Positions 10,096-21,954 of a DNA stretch of 64,000 nucleotides are shown here, piece by piece (within the stretch, counting starts at the first letter, position 1; each line of letters begins with the position of its first letter). The DNA comes from Anodontia alba (Eukaryota; Mollusca; Bivalvia; Lucinida; Lucinidae), in contig OZ024828.1 of assembly GCA_964016985.1 (NCBI GenBank), positions 10,940,610 to 11,004,609 on the forward strand, read 5' to 3'. The translations under genes were made by a program, and so were the position numbers. The notes beneath the pieces were generated by a model. The model searched no databases, was not told the DNA's origin, and saw nothing but the letters and a program-made list of their open reading frames with translations.

Positions 10096-10745
10096 TCAGA
10101 AGCTGAAGTTGATTCGAATGTATTACTTTTAATGCATTTAAAGTGATTTTATAAGCATTAATGCAAAGTAAAAAAAAACTACAAAAAGCTATAATTACAT
10201 ATTTTAGTATTGTAAAATATCAATAAATCTAAGCACATAAAATAAAGTAAAATAAAAAAAAATAAATAACAAAATTTATAAATATTGATAACATAAAAAA
10301 ACAATCGAAAAGTCAAGATATTTAACATTTCATAACTCCTAAACACTGTATTAATTTGTAATTGTCACATACCACAGGTAAATAACAAGAAATTCTAGTT
10401 TTTTTTTTTTCTTGTCGTTGTGTTTTTTTTTCTTCTTTTTTTTAATATTAAATATGAATTACACAAATAAATAAAATAAGATAAGATAAAAATAAAAACT
10501 AAAAACAAGTAAATAATATGTTAATAAATAAATAAAAAAGTAAATAAATAAATAAATACACAAGTAAATAAATAAATGTGGTTGAACCACAAAACAGGAC
10601 TTTACTATTAATAGCTTGATATCTTGCATAGTAACAATAAAGATAACAATATGAAAAGGTCTTGGGAAAATAAAACGAATATACAAAACAAAATAAAAAT
10701 ACTTTTGAAAAATGAACATGTGTTATTTTCCAGTAGCCATGCAAC
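10096..10745. repeat. AT-rich low-complexity stretch with (TAAA)n segments
   Basis: Very A/T-rich with T runs near 10400 and AATAAATAAATA tracts at about 10522-10580. Minus-strand frames here are low-complexity Phe/Leu/Tyr peptides and are not genes. Confidence 0.7.
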
Positions 10746-10847
10746 GTAGTATTAACTTTGAAGCAGCATTGTAGTAGGAACGTCGATGCAACGTCTTGAC
10801 GTTGCATCGACGTTGATACTACAATGCTCCTTCAAAGATAATACTAC
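10746..10847. mobile_element. F4-like palindrome with GTAGTATTA ends
   Basis: Near-perfect inverted repeat: GTAGTATTAACTTTGAAGC, GCATTGTAGTA, AACGTCGATGCAACGTC and their inverses around TTG. The core CGTCGATGCAACGTC also occurs in the 2705-2812 palindrome, but the ends differ. Confidence 0.75.
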
Positions 10848-11067
10848 GATGCTGTTTCAACTCTGTATATCTGCCGAGTTTTCTGGTCCTTCATTATCAA
10901 TGAACCCATTCCGGGATTTTGAAAATTTATGATGATCATTGATGAGGCCTAACAGACCAAAACTAGCTCGTCTGATGTAATCATTTATACTTCTGCATGT
11001 ATTTAGTTTGATATTATATGTTTACTCTTGTTAATCTCCATATACAGGAAATAAAGAATAAAGAAAG

Positions 11068-11070
11068 AGC

Positions 11071-11115
<45 letters not shown>

Positions 11116-11200
11116 GTTTAAGTTTACTACTACTACTAATACTATTAGTATTACTACCATTACTTCTACTGGTACTATCACTACTATTACTACTAAAAGA
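11068..11200. repeat. (AAT)n followed by degenerate (ACT)n
   Basis: AAT triplets at about 11073-11114, then ACTACT/ACTATT triplets to about 11200. Open frames are low-complexity Ile/Thr. Confidence 0.9.
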
Positions 11201-11235
11201 TATTTTAACAGTTGTACTAAAACGTCACTAGCAGC

Positions 11236-11237
<2 letters not shown>

Positions 11238-11291
<54 letters not shown>

Positions 11292-11300
11292 TAGACAGGC

Positions 11301-11368
<68 letters not shown>

Positions 11369-11370
11369 TA
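11238..11370. repeat. (GATA)n array with an ACAG insert
   Basis: GATA repeats, a block of CAGA/ACAG variants at about 11270-11300, then pure GATA to 11369. Confidence 0.95.
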
Positions 11371-11685
11371 TGTTGTTCCTTGTTTATTTTTAGTATGCAC
11401 TTTTGATTGCTTGTGAGTAATTTACATTAAGCTTCAACAGGTCAAAAATGCCATTGCTAAGAGTACAGACAATATGTCAGTTAACACAAGCTTACACACA
11501 AAAGAAGAAAAGAACAATCATACGAAATATTTCACTTATGATATGAAATCACAAATTACTATCTATATTTTGACACTTCTAACAATTGTTTCAAATAGCG
11601 TCAATGACGTCTGTGCTCTCGGACTTGGTCATATGCCAGAAAATGCAGACAGCACTGAATTGGCAGTTCATTGTTTCTTGGTTTA
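11371..11685. other. No feature recognised
   Basis: AT-rich sequence. A 70-codon frame at 11474-11686 has no motif I recognise. Confidence 0.45.
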
Positions 11686-11952
11686 AGGTGAATCGACACG
11701 CTTGGTAGCTTTTCCGCTATTTTTTTTCAAGTTCGATCCGCTATTTTTTCAAGGGAGACAATTCTTTTGACTTCATGTCTGCTTTCCCGCTCTATAGACC
11801 TTCTGAAAAGGGTTATAGATCCCTTATGAAAAGGGGTCTACTCTAAAAGAAAATGGGGAGCAAATTATTTACTTTTAGAGAAGACCCCTTTTCAGAAGGG
11901 GTCAAAACCAGTATGACAGTTGCCTCCCCTGGAAGCGTACCCATTCCCTATA
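11686..11952. mobile_element. F7 element copy
   Basis: TTTTTCAAGGGAGACAATTC, AAAAGGGGTCTACTCTAAAAG, GGGGAGCAAATTATT, AGAGAAGACCCCTTTTCAG, TTGCCTCCCCTGGAAGCGTAC. Central hairpin preserved; left flank duplicated (TTCCGCTATTTTTT twice). Confidence 0.75.
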
Positions 11953-12083
11953 ATTGCGTAGCGACGAGCAATACCTTACCTCACAGGAACTGTGCGGATT
12001 AGGAGGCTAAGAACAAGACATTTCTGGTAACTGAACAGGGGCAATAAATTTCCCTTACGGAGGATAGAGGGGCAGTCGGAAGA

Positions 12084-12215
12084 TTGTTAACCTATGTCTG
12101 CATAGCGTCCCATAAAAGGAACATTGGCAAACAGTGAAGGCCCATATCAGACGCCTCAGAGCGCGGCGTCTGACCTGGGTCTACAGTGGTTGCATTAAGT
12201 ACTGGAATTTCTATT
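12084..12215. mobile_element. F18 palindrome with CATAGCGTCCC flank
   Basis: ATAGCGTCCCATAAAAGGAAC, GGCAAACAGTGAAGGCCC, GACGCCTC/GCGCGGCGTC centre, CTGGGTCTACAGTGGTTGC, then AATTTCTATTAAGCATG. The same flanks recur at 56.9 kb. Confidence 0.65.
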
Positions 12216-12229
12216 AAGCATGGTGATAA

Positions 12230-12695
12230 TACACATATATATATGTGAGTGTTTTTGTGTTAGTGTTTGTGTTTGGATGTACTTGTGGGTGATTGCTTAT
12301 TTTTATATGTACATTTAGAAGCATTTAGAGATTGAAAATAATTACCCGAAAACCAGAACTCATTCTTCATTCCGTTTTCGGTAAAAGCAAGTTTTAGGAC
12401 TGGGTTTCTCTCTCTCTCTCTCTTTTTTTTTTTTTTTTTTTTTTTTTCATTGTACTGAATGGTGCTACGGCATTTTTCATTCATAATGAAAAAAGGAGTG
12501 ATGGCAATCGGACGTGTGGCAAATGTATGGCAAAACTGATCTAGTGTCTTATTTGAGTGTCTTATTTGAACGAACTGTATTAATGTGCGTGCTTTATTTT
12601 GTTTGCATATTTTCATTGTTTGTATATATTTTGTTAGGTGGGCCTCAAGGAAGAGTAGCTTGTAGCTAATTGTGTTACCCACTGAAAATAAAGTC

Positions 12696-12739
<44 letters not shown>

Positions 12740-12740
12740 A
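12230..12740 (+). mobile_element. Possible non-LTR retrotransposon 3' end with (ATT)n tail
   Basis: GGTGGGCCTCAAGGAAGAG, CTTGTAGCTAATTGTGTTACCC, then AATAAAGTCTTTATTATT grading into (ATT)n at 12698-12736. Several animal LINEs end in a poly(A) signal plus a simple repeat; that comparison is from memory. The 5' limit is unclear, and a CT/T tract at 12409-12447 interrupts it. No RT coding sequence is present. Confidence 0.45.
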
Positions 12741-13132
12741 AAAAAACTAACCAGACATCCCTTCTACTGTCCAGAAAGTTGAGATAGGAGAGTCCGCTCG
12801 GCATAAATGAGTAAAGTAAAGAACTAAATTCTGAGAAAAATGTTTTCTTTGAAAACAGAGAACAGATTACAAAACACTTAAAAACAAAATTTGAATATTA
12901 CTTGTCATTTTTATGTATGTCTGAACTAAGCAAATAAAATATACAAAACAAAACAAAATATCAGACACGGTCATTTCAGTCTATAAATCAATAGTAACTC
13001 TCTACCCTTCTTAGAACGACATTTCATTTTCGAACTGTTTAAAATGGCCTCATTGAACTCAAACGGTCAGAAAGTATTAATTACACTCAGAGGACGTACG
13101 TGGTGACGTTTTACGGCCACTAAACTACACCT
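12741..13132. other. No feature recognised
   Basis: AT-rich, without identifiable repeat or gene. Confidence 0.5.
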
Positions 13133-13239
13133 CCCAGTTAGCATTCTTTTTAAATCTACAGCGGGCCGTTCTCGGCCCATCAGGGTAGCTGGTGGGCCGA
13201 TAACGGTCCGCTGTAGATTTATAAAGAATGCAAGCTGGG
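13133..13239. mobile_element. F4-type palindrome with GGGCCG interior
   Basis: Ends CCCAGTTAGCATTC and GAATGCAAGCTGGG. Arms contain AAATCTACAGCGGGCCGTT and its inverse around CAGGGTAGCTGG. Same CCCAGC-type ends as the CAACGTCG palindromes but a different interior. Confidence 0.8.
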
Positions 13240-13284
13240 CTTTGTCTACCCGTATTCGGACACCTTATCATCTAACGAAAACCT

Positions 13285-13668
13285 CAATGACTCGAACACC
13301 AATGACTCATTTACCATGGCTGATTCGAACTCGTTATTGAGTCCCTAGTAAAAATCTTAAAATATCCCTAAATATTTTTCTTGAGCTGTCGGATGAATAT
13401 CCTACTAGGATTCATCCAACAGCTCAAGAAACATATTTAGGGATATTTTAAAAAAATCCTATTTCATCATGAAAATGTATGTTATATGTACTCATTGGAA
13501 TCGCCTCATCGAGTACATTCGACATACCATTATTTTATGTACATCTATATATTATTCCCCTTAGTGTCCTAGCCTGGCGCTATGATTAACCCTAAGTGGC
13601 TCGAACTACCCATATCCAAAACAAATGTCCATGGCCCCAAAGATGTTTGAGCCATTGGGATTCGACTG
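13285..13668. mobile_element. F3 pogo-like MITE copy 1
   Basis: The right end GATTCGACTG is followed by TA. The left end is diverged (ACTCGAACACC). Inside is a strong hairpin at 13357-13453 (AAATATCCCTAAATATTT, GGATGAATCCTA-type arms), then a decayed second hairpin with GTACTCATTGGAATCGCCTC near 13488-13560, resembling the F1 core. Confidence 0.65.
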
Positions 13669-13814
13669 TACCTAGAAAAGACCCATTGGATACTATAAGT
13701 AAGTATCCATACTGTTTGTTAATAAAAGGATGCGAGCTCGTCTTTTAAGGAATTCTGATGGATTCATTTGTTTGAAATGGTTCAAGACAACGCGAGATAA
13801 GTACATCGTTTGAC

Positions 13815-13880
13815 CTGTACTCACGGCAAACACTTAGATCAGTCTGCGCATTTACGCAGTCTTATACTTATAGAATACTG
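13815..13880. mobile_element. F15 palindrome remnant
   Basis: CAAACACTTAGATCAGTCTGCGC / GCAGTCTTATACTTAT: a worn F15 hairpin. Confidence 0.35.
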
Positions 13881-14117
13881 CCCTCCCATCACAAGGGTTT
13901 ACAGACAAGCAAAACGAAGAAACGAAGAATAAATAAACCGCCCTTGTACTGCACATGTCAACGGCACCTTCTTCAAAATTATTCCCTGCAACTTTGAAAT
14001 TGACTGTCATTAGTTTTGGCAGCTTTCGATAATTTGGGTCAATGTTCCATATTTACCTTGGTCACTGTATGGAGCAAAGTTCAGGTCGCGGATACGTTTT
14101 CCAACAACTATTAACCA

Positions 14118-14366
14118 GGGCCCAGTTGTTCAAAGCATCGTTAGCCTAACGAGCTCGTTAATGACAAACTCGTTAACTGTTGTAGCCAAGGTATTTTCAA
14201 ATACATTGATATTTTTTGCTGCAAAAAAATGTGAACTAGCGTTGGCAATGCAAAAACTACTCACATTTTTTTTCAGCAAAAATGTCAATGTATTTGCCAT
14301 ATTTCAAGATAGAAATTTAATGTCAAGTTAGCTAACAACTTCGTTGAGTTTTTAACAATTGGGTTC
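14118..14366. mobile_element. F2 MITE copy 2
   Basis: GGGCCCAGTTGTTCAAAGC left end, decayed right end TTTTTAACAATTGGGTTC. Central AAAAATGTGA hairpin present but with arm changes. Flanks TAACCA and TGGTTA extend the symmetry. Confidence 0.8.
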
Positions 14367-14461
14367 TGGTTATACTTGGTGCCAACTTGTGTTTTAAAAC
14401 TGAATTATATTTATTGTGTCAAGTACATGTGAATCAATTGTCTTGAAATAACTGTATAATT

Positions 14462-14738
14462 CATCACGAAAATACGCCTATATAGTTTTGACCCAATTAA
14501 ACCCCACTTTTATATAGTAAAACTGAGGTTTACAGGGGTATACATTATTTTTCTTATTTCTGCTCAGAAACATAGATTGTGGGTACTCGTTAGAACCGCC
14601 TCGCCGAGGCGGTTCTAACGAGTACCCACAATCTGTGTTTTGAGCAGAAATATGAAAGATATCAGTTTTTATCTGATTTTTTTTCTGTTTTTGGAGGTGA
14701 AATTTTCTATATATTTGAATAGGCGTGTTTTCGTAATG
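14462..14738 (-). mobile_element. F1 MITE copy 6
   Basis: B end CATCACGAAAATACGCC, A end GGCGTGTTTTCGTAATG. The hairpin is intact except for one arm base (CTGTG for CTATG). Flanked by TT on both sides. Confidence 0.92.
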
Positions 14739-14949
14739 TTAAGTAAGTCTGAATAAAATGGCAGTTCTGGTCTATATGGGGCCCCTAAGCATCGTCGTGT
14801 TACAGTTGCAGCTACTCCTACAAATATTTGTTAAGTCCGGATAGGGGGCCAGTGAATCAACACCGAAAAGCATGAAAAATATGTCCTCACAACAAAGAAA
14901 TAAATTTGTTTTCATTTTAAAAAGTGGAAAATATAGAGCTTATATTTAT

Positions 14950-15070
14950 TAACGCTAAGCATTCTCGATAAATATTTCAGCAGTCAACATTTATTTCTTT
15001 TCTTATTTTCCCAGAACATAGGAACTGACAAACTGGGAAATGTTTTCCATTCTTCTCGTCTGCTGCTGCA
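14950..15070. mobile_element. F8 left half
   Basis: TAACGCTAAGCATTCTCGATAA, TTTCAGCAGTCAACATTTA, TTTTCCCAGAACATAGG. The right half is not recognised. Confidence 0.5.
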
Positions 15071-15310
15071 TGCAACGTATGCCCAACTCCCTGGGTTACA
15101 CCAAGGGACAATGGGGCAACTTCATTTCTGTTTTGATTTTACATTAAATTAAGCTCCAAATACTTGCATGAAACCTCAAACCCTGTTTTATGGGGAAAAA
15201 TAGGAAACAATGCCATCAACTGGTCATCTGTTGAATTTAATAAGATTATACACACCGTGTTTGCCCGCAATATTTGGCCAAATATAAGCAAACAGAGTAG
15301 ATCAAGAAAT

Positions 15311-15799
15311 GAGCCATCTCATTACAAAACCAACAAAATGGATGTGCGCCCAGCGAAGACTCAGATCAGTCTGGGCTTCCGCCCAGTCTGATCAGTCTTC
15401 GCCATTACGAGAACAAGCCTATTCAAAATATACTGAAAATTTTACCACCAAAAAATGAAAGTTTTCAGGTGAAAAATTCTATTTTTTTTTTCATATTTCT
15501 GCTCAAAACATAGATTGTGGGTACTCGTTAGAATCGCCTCGACGAGGCGGTTCTAACGAGTACCCACAATCTATGTTTTGAGCAGAAATAAGAAAAATAA
15601 TGTATACCCCTGTAAACCCCAGTTTTTCTATATAAAAGTGAGGTTTAAGGTGGTCAAAATTATACAGGCATGTTTTCGTGATGGCTGTGCGCTAAGTGTG
15701 TAGCTATCTTCATGCGGACAGCGAAGACCCTGATTAGACTGGGCGGATGCTCCGCTGGGAGCACATGCCATTGGATTGGTTTTGTCATAAGGTGGCTCA
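15311..15799. mobile_element. F15 element split by F1 copy 7
   Basis: Outer ends GAGCCATCTCATTAC and, inverted, GTCATAAGGTGGCTC. Inner ATGTGCGCCCAGCGAAGAC palindrome on the left and a second palindrome on the right. F1 copy 7 interrupts it at TCTTCGC / GCTGTGCG, so F15 is the older insertion. Confidence 0.75.
15403..15683 (+). mobile_element. F1 MITE copy 7 (nested in F15)
   Basis: A end CATTACGAGAACAAGCC, B end GGCATGTTTTCGTGATG, hairpin intact. Flanked by GC on both sides, a possible 2-bp target duplication. Confidence 0.92.
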
Positions 15800-15954
15800 A
15801 AGATGAGGCTTCTGGTTCCCAACTGTTTTCAAATAAAAAAAAAAAGGAACCAGAAGTCACAGGTCACCGGACAAGGTTACAGCTATACATATAGTCAAAT
15901 GGAATTGTTCATACTTTAATACTAGTATAGTAAAGAATTAAGGTGCCCAGATAT

Positions 15955-16085
15955 TAACCTTTTCATCCCTGAAGTGGACTCTTTCATCCTTGAATTTGGA
16001 CATGTCTACACGTCTATTGCTGCAAATAAGGGTTTCATTCTAAAGTCAAAAACAGAATGGCAACCGGTGTAGATCCTGATGTACC
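15955..16085. mobile_element. F16 element, left half only
   Basis: TTAACCTTTTCATCCCTGAAG, CTTGAATTTGGACA, AGGGTTTCATTCTAAAG, CAGAATGGCAACCGGTGTAG. Matches 52203-52365. It stops at the presumed centre, where a trinucleotide array begins. Confidence 0.6.
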
Positions 16086-16087
16086 CT

Positions 16088-16096
16088 ATAATAATG

Positions 16097-16163
<67 letters not shown>

Positions 16164-16181
16164 TAGTAAATAATTGTTATG

Positions 16182-16220
<39 letters not shown>
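16088..16220. repeat. (AAT)n array
   Basis: Two blocks of AAT separated by GATAGTAAATAATTG. It begins three bases after the F16 half-element. Confidence 0.95.
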
Positions 16221-16305
16221 TATATTGATAACAAAAAGTAGCGTGAACACAGATACATATAACGTTAACAAGATTATGTAATGAAAACCCTATGCTCCCC
16301 CATAC

Positions 16306-16360
16306 TATATAGTGAAAACGGAGATATGCAGGGGTATACTGGGGTATACACTATTAGACA
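16306..16360. mobile_element. Short F1-like B-side fragment
   Basis: ACTATATAGTGAAAACGG, GCAGGGGTATAC repeated. Resembles the F1 B-side block (TATATAGTAAAACTGGGG, ACAGGGGTATAC). Weak evidence. Confidence 0.35.
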
Positions 16361-16540
16361 ATTTTAGAATTTGTCTCATTTTTAAACCTGATTTCAATTT
16401 ATCTTGTTATTTCTACGAATCTTTCATAATTATTATACTTAAAACGCAAAATTTCCATCTTTTCTCTGTATATTATCATGGAAATGTCATGGACTAAACA
16501 GCTCTAGATAAAAATGCTGCCTAGATAAATATATTTTAGC

Positions 16541-16740
16541 CACCTCATGACAAAACCTACAAATGGATGTGTGCCCAGCGAAGACTCGGATCAGCCTGGG
16601 CATCCGCTCAGTTTGATCAGAATCTTCGCTGTCCGCATGAAGAAAGCTTGGGTCCTTAGCTACCCACTGAACGCAAAACGATTGTCCGGGCTGAGTCTTC
16701 ACTGGGCGCACATGCCATTGTGTTGCTTTTGTCATGAGGT
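16541..16740. mobile_element. F15 element with CATGACAAAACCTAC ends
   Basis: CCACCTCATGACAAAACC at left and TTTTGTCATGAGGT at right. The first palindrome is GTGCCCAGCGAAGACTCGG to CTTCGCTGTCCGC; the second arm is only partly kept. Confidence 0.75.
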
Positions 16741-16947
16741 TTTTTTTTTTTTTTTTATATTTTTCAACGAAAACATGTTGTGAGTACTCATTAAAGCGCC
16801 TCTGTAAGGTGCTTGTAATGGGTACCCACAATATACTTTTTTTTTTTTTTTTTTTTTGAAGACGAAAACATATATTGTAGGTACTCATTAGGCGCCTCTG
16901 ATGAGTATCCACAACTTATGTTTATTTTTTTTTTTTTGTTGTTTATT
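16741..16947. mobile_element. Two divergent F1-core-like hairpins separated by T runs
   Basis: AACATGTTGTGAGTACTC to GGGTACCCACAATATAC (16769-16834) and AACATATATTGTAGGTACTC to GAGTATCCACAACTTATG (16867-16921). Both have GCGCCTC or GGCGCCTC centres. They carry the F1 core logic but none of the F1 ends. Confidence 0.55.
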
Positions 16948-17226
16948 CATTACGAAAACACGCCTATTCAAATATATAGAAAAATTCACCTCCAAAAACT
17001 GAAAATTTTCAGATAAAAAACTCTGATATTTTTCATATTTCTGCTCAAAACATAGAGTGTGGGTACTCGTTAGAACCGCCTCGGCGATGCGGTTCTAACG
17101 AGTACCCACAATCTATGTTTTGAGCAGAAATATGAAAAATAATGTATACCCCCTGTAAACCTCAGTTTTACTATATAAAAGTGGGGTTTAAGGGGGTCAA
17201 AATTATATAGGCGTGTTTTCGTGATG
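16948..17226 (+). mobile_element. F1 MITE copy 8
   Basis: A end CATTACGAAAACACGCC, B end GGCGTGTTTTCGTGATG. Hairpin intact apart from two arm mismatches (GAGTGTGGG; GATGCGG). Confidence 0.92.
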
Positions 17227-17857
<631 letters not shown>

Positions 17858-18224
17858 TTACTTCGTATCTGGCACAATAACACGAGATCTCAGACCGATC
17901 GAGCTCTTGAAAAACCTTTGTTTGAACATAATATATTTTAGCAGAGAGATCATTTCTTCAAGAGAAGTCTCCATTTACAAACGGTTTCTAGTACAAGACA
18001 GTCATCTTCCTGTTTGTAAATTTGTTTCCCTTGGCAAAAATGGCAGAAAGATTTTTCAGACGGATCAATTCATCCTCTCTAATAGGGATTCCTTTTGCTC
18101 AAGATTCTATCGTCATTAATTCGATTGAAGATGTACTCTGCTAGTACGCCAACCCATCCCCCTTACACACACACATATGCACGCACACCCAAACACGCAC
18201 GTTAGCGAATGAATCATACAAAAA

Positions 18225-18460
18225 TGGGCCGTCCGCGCCCTGCGAAAACGTGCCTTCGGGCATATGCGGACAGCGAAGGCTCAGATCAACGCAGTTTGAT
18301 CAGGGCCTTCACTGTCCGCCAACAAAATCATTGGATACTATAGAAGTTTTCAATAGAGAGTAAACGCCCGGATGAGACTCTGCACATGCGCAGGATGATG
18401 TGTATCCGCACATTTTACGCATGCTCGAAGGCACTTTTTCGATAGACGCGGCCAAAATAG
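18225..18460. mobile_element. F15 element, GCGAAAACGTGCCTTCG variant
   Basis: CTGCGAAAACGTGCCTTCGG, ATGCGGACAGCGAAGGC, inverted GGCCTTCACTGTCCGCC, then CCCGGATGAGACTCTGC and GCATGCTCGAAGGCAC. Same architecture as 55165-55395. Confidence 0.7.
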
Positions 18461-18617
18461 TGCTCGTAGCAACAGAATATGGGGAAGAAAATATTTCATA
18501 TCATGCTTGCATCAGTAAAGCAAAATGGCAGGAAAAGGCTCAGCTAGTTCCATTATTTTTTAAATTTATACCACTTTCATAATTTTTTCGTACGTTCCCG
18601 CAGTATAAAATGAGCCG

Positions 18618-18835
18618 CACAGTCAAAAAATGTACCTTCGGACATGAGCGCCCAGTGAAGACTCAGATCAGCCTGATCAGAATCTTCGCTGGGCGCATTT
18701 TAGGTAGCCAAGGATGCAAAGTTTCTTCATGCGGACAACGAAGACTCTGATCAGACTGCGCGCATGCGCAGTCTGAGTCTGATCTGAGTCATCGTTGGGC
18801 GCATATGTCAGAAGGTACGTTTTCTCACGTTGCTG
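18618..18835. mobile_element. F15 dimer
   Basis: AGTCAAAAAATGTACCTTCG left end and GAAGGTACGTTTTCTCACG right end. Palindrome 1 is GCGCCCAGTGAAGACTCAG to CTTCGCTGGGCGC. A linker GGTAGCCAAGGATGCAAAG follows. Palindrome 2 is ACGAAGACTCTGATCAGAC with GCGCATGCGC centre. Confidence 0.8.
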
Positions 18836-18869
18836 TTAAGATGCATTACGTGTCGAAGACAAGCAATCA

Positions 18870-19070
18870 TAATTGGCAGACGACATTTCAAATATACTTT
18901 CTTTAATTATTTTCCACGAAAATAAGGCTTGACATTTCATGTAAATCGTCTGCTAGGCAGACGATTTACATGAAATGTCAAACCTTGATTTTTTTTTTTT
19001 TGTTTTTTTTCTCTGAAAAATGATTGAAAGAATTTCAAACTGTCGTCTGCGACAGCTGTGATATTCGCTT
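18870..19070. mobile_element. F8 element with perfect core palindrome
   Basis: GGCAGACGACATTTC left, AAACTGTCGTCTGC right. The core is GCTTGACATTTCATGTAAATC to its inverse around CGTCTGCTAGGCAGACG. A T run interrupts the right arm. Confidence 0.75.
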
Positions 19071-19202
19071 AAAGGGTCGAATCATTTGACCCGATTTAGA
19101 TAAAACAGGCCACGTTCTATATTATGTTGTACAATCATGTGTTCGAGTTCATACAGCTTCCGTACTTTTACGTAATTCATTCGTAATCCAAGTCACGTGG
19201 CG

Positions 19203-19478
19203 CTATGTCATATGTCTATGTTTGTGTTGAGGTTTTACAGCCCAGTCAATCCAATGGGAACATGTCGGGCGCGGTCAGTTTACCTCATCACACTTTTATG
19301 CTTAATCCCAGTATTGTGCACATTCTTTTGCCAGAAACTGACGACTGCCCTTCTTGAATCAGCGGAATGGAGAGAATGACTGTAGAAAATATTTCATGAT
19401 CAATCTTCATATTCACGAAAGAATGATGGCGATCCGGCAGGGGTCTAACCCGCAACCCGCTGAAATCTATGTCATATG
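19203..19478 (-). mobile_element. F9 tRNA-derived SINE, 5'-truncated, with 12-bp target duplication
   Basis: The SINE body at 19215-19466 is on the minus strand and is flanked by CTATGTCATATG at 19203-19214 and 19467-19478. Reading minus: degraded B-box region GGTTAGACC, then the family body (AACATTCTTTCG-like, GATTCAAGAAGGGCAG, GTGTGATGAGGTAAACTGACC) and tail TAAAACCTCAACACAAACA. The head is cut near the B box. Confidence 0.88.
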
Positions 19479-20774
19479 ACTAAATCAGCTATTTTTTCAA
19501 CAATGGAAGAAAAAAAAAAAAAAAAAAAAAAAATAAAAAATAAAGACTTGCGTTGAGGTCATGTGACCTTATTATGAAAAAGAGTATGTAAAATACGAAA
19601 CTGTTAAATTATGCCTGGTTTCAGGTTTTACCTTGGGTTTTATAGTGACAAAACCGTGGCATACAGGTACTCATTTCTGTATACAAATACGTATTATTCT
19701 GTAGGTGCTGTTCAATTTTCAACTGTTCCATGGCACTGCATCGTCCTGGAGATCAAGACAATCTATGCAAAATTGTACTTTGTTTTGAGGGTATGGTATT
19801 GTTTACAGAAGTGCAACAGTAGGTTTTGGTACATTGCAGTAATGCACCAGTCATTTGAAAATCCGGCCCCTATGGGGCCGGGGATAGCTAGGACATAGAG
19901 GGGCTTAAGCGATTTAACCTCCGATGAGTCCTGGCAGTGTCGTGGATGTGCCGGGATAATAATTTCATGCCAAAATAAATTAAAGCCACGAAGTTTCAAC
20001 CTCAAATTTTAGTTTTCTAGTAACCTGGCACATACTATCAATGATACTTTACCTTCTGTATCGAGTAAACCAGACCTTTTACTATGAAAAAGAAAAAATA
20101 CAGGCTGATTTTTTTTTTTTTTTTTTTTGCAACAGAGAGCAGACTGTTCCAGGAAACAAAAACCTGCCCCGGGGTGGAGGAGCTTTTAGCAGCGATTTTA
20201 CCATAAATTTGTCTCCGCAGTGCTTACAGAGTGTAGCCAAATACAAAGCCATAAAGTACAAAAGTCACTGATTAAATTTAAATTATTAACTTAAAATCTG
20301 ATGTTGAAATAAGTAACCTCCATTTCGATAAAGGCATAAAGCTAGTTTATATTTTGTCAAAATGTGTACAGGAAAATATCATTTCGCCCGGATTTACTGA
20401 CAAACTCATCAAAGGAAGTAATTTCACTAATGGTAATATGAGGTTATTTTAAAACACAAAATCTTTAATACTCTCAAAGGAATGATTTATGTCTTGAACG
20501 ACACGTAATTCGATGATTAATGACCTTAAGACTACAGTAAAGATAACTTTAATACATTGCGAAAATAGTCATATAATGATATAATGATAATCTGGCATAA
20601 TAAGGTGACGGTATACGCTTGGAACCAGACTATTGTTGACGTCACATTGGTTGTTACCCCTGAAAAAATAGTCCTAAATAAAACAAGTATTAGTTTTCAA
20701 AAAAAGCTTGGTCTGCGCTTAGAACACAATGTGTATACAGTATGTAGCCATATTTTAAAGCCATACAGTCTATA
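19479..20774. other. Mostly unrecognised; small hairpin and T run
   Basis: A run at 19509-19531, perfect palindrome CCGGCCCCTATGGGGCCGG at 19862-19880, and T run at 20109-20128. A 95-codon frame at 19611-19898 has no recognisable motif. Confidence 0.45.
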
Positions 20775-20815
20775 TGTTATATTATAGCCAAGTATTAGCT
20801 TGGCTATAATATAAC
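20775..20815. repeat. Short perfect hairpin
   Basis: GTTATATTATAGCCAAGTA and inverse TAGCTTGGCTATAATATAAC, arms about 17-18 bp. Confidence 0.7.
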
Positions 20816-20859
20816 GTATATTAGCGTAGATCAAGCTTTTTATGTAAGGTAAAACTGGG

Positions 20860-21077
20860 TTTAGACTGGCTCCAGTCTCTAGTGACAATTTTTTTTTTCT
20901 TATAATCTGTTTAATAATCCACTAAAATAAAACCAAAGTAATATCATGACTATAGAGGCTGGTCACTAGTGACCAGCCTTTATAGTCATGATATTTTTTT
21001 TATGGTTTTATCTTAGTGGATTACCAAACAGGATTATGAGAAAAATATTTAGTCACTGGAGACTGGAGCCAGTCTAT
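20860..21077. mobile_element. F6 palindromic MITE copy 1
   Basis: Ends TAGACTGGCTCCAGTCTC and GAGACTGGAGCCAGTCTA. Arms include AATCCACTAAAATAAAAC and TATCATGACTATA. The core CTGGTCACTAGTGACCAG is perfect. Confidence 0.85.
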
Positions 21078-21170
21078 ACTGGGTTGTAATATAACAACAA
21101 GTACTCCATGGAAAAAAGCATTGGGCCAGTCCATGACCTCACATAAAATGCTTCTGAAGCAAAGGCGTCT

Positions 21171-21449
21171 CATTACGAAAACACGCCTATTCAAATATGT
21201 AGAAAGTTTCACCTCCAAAAACTGAAAATTTTCAGATAAAAAAAAACTCTGATATTTTTTCATATTTCTGCTCAAAACATAGATTGTGGGAACTCGTTAG
21301 AACCGCCTCGGCGAGGCGGTTCTAACGAGTACCCGCAATCTATGTTTTGAGCAAAAATAAGAAAAATAATGCATACTGTAAACCCCAGTTTTACTATATA
21401 AAAGTGGGAATAAAGGGGATCAAAATTATATAGGCATGATTTCGTGATG
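21171..21449 (+). mobile_element. F1 MITE copy 9
   Basis: A end CATTACGAAAACACGCC, B end GGCATGATTTCGTGATG. Hairpin intact with two arm mismatches (GGGAACTCG; ACCCGCAATC). The B-side CCCCTG block is shortened. Confidence 0.92.
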
Positions 21450-21574
21450 TACGCCAGGGAAATTGTCTAACCCCATGGATGAAGACAATAAATCCGGTGT
21501 ACAGCGTGGACTGTATACCGGGTGTAAGGAGAAAACTATGCGCATTGTTCTATTTACTAAGGCAAAAGTAGGGA

Positions 21575-21823
21575 CCTGGCTCGAGGTTATAAAATTTTTT
21601 TTCATGCTCAACTCAGCTTAGCATGAAATTCGTCCTGCCAATAAATCTCAGATTACTAGCAGTTGCAAATTCTTTCTTGCTAAACATAGCTGAAGATGAA
21701 AATTTCTCTGGTAATAAATATGAAAATGCCAACTATTGTTTGCATTTTCATGTTTATTAGCAGTAGAAATTTCATGCTCAGCTGAGTTGAGCATGAAAAA
21801 AGGTTTTATAACCTCGGGGCCTG
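21575..21823. mobile_element. F5 palindromic MITE copy 1
   Basis: Ends CTGGCTCGAGGTTATAAAA and TTTTATAACCTCGGGGCC. Arms include CATGCTCAACTCAGCT and AATAAATATGAAAATGCC. About 250 bp, no ORF; repeated at 61.4 kb. Confidence 0.85.
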
Positions 21824-21954
21824 GAGGAGAAAAACTCCAGGCAGAAACAGATTCTGTAGAGAACTATTTGGACTGGTGGAGCACTGCAAAGAGTGATTCG
21901 GTCATTCCAGCTTTCAGTCATTACCATTGTAGCATACAGAGATATTTAATCTGC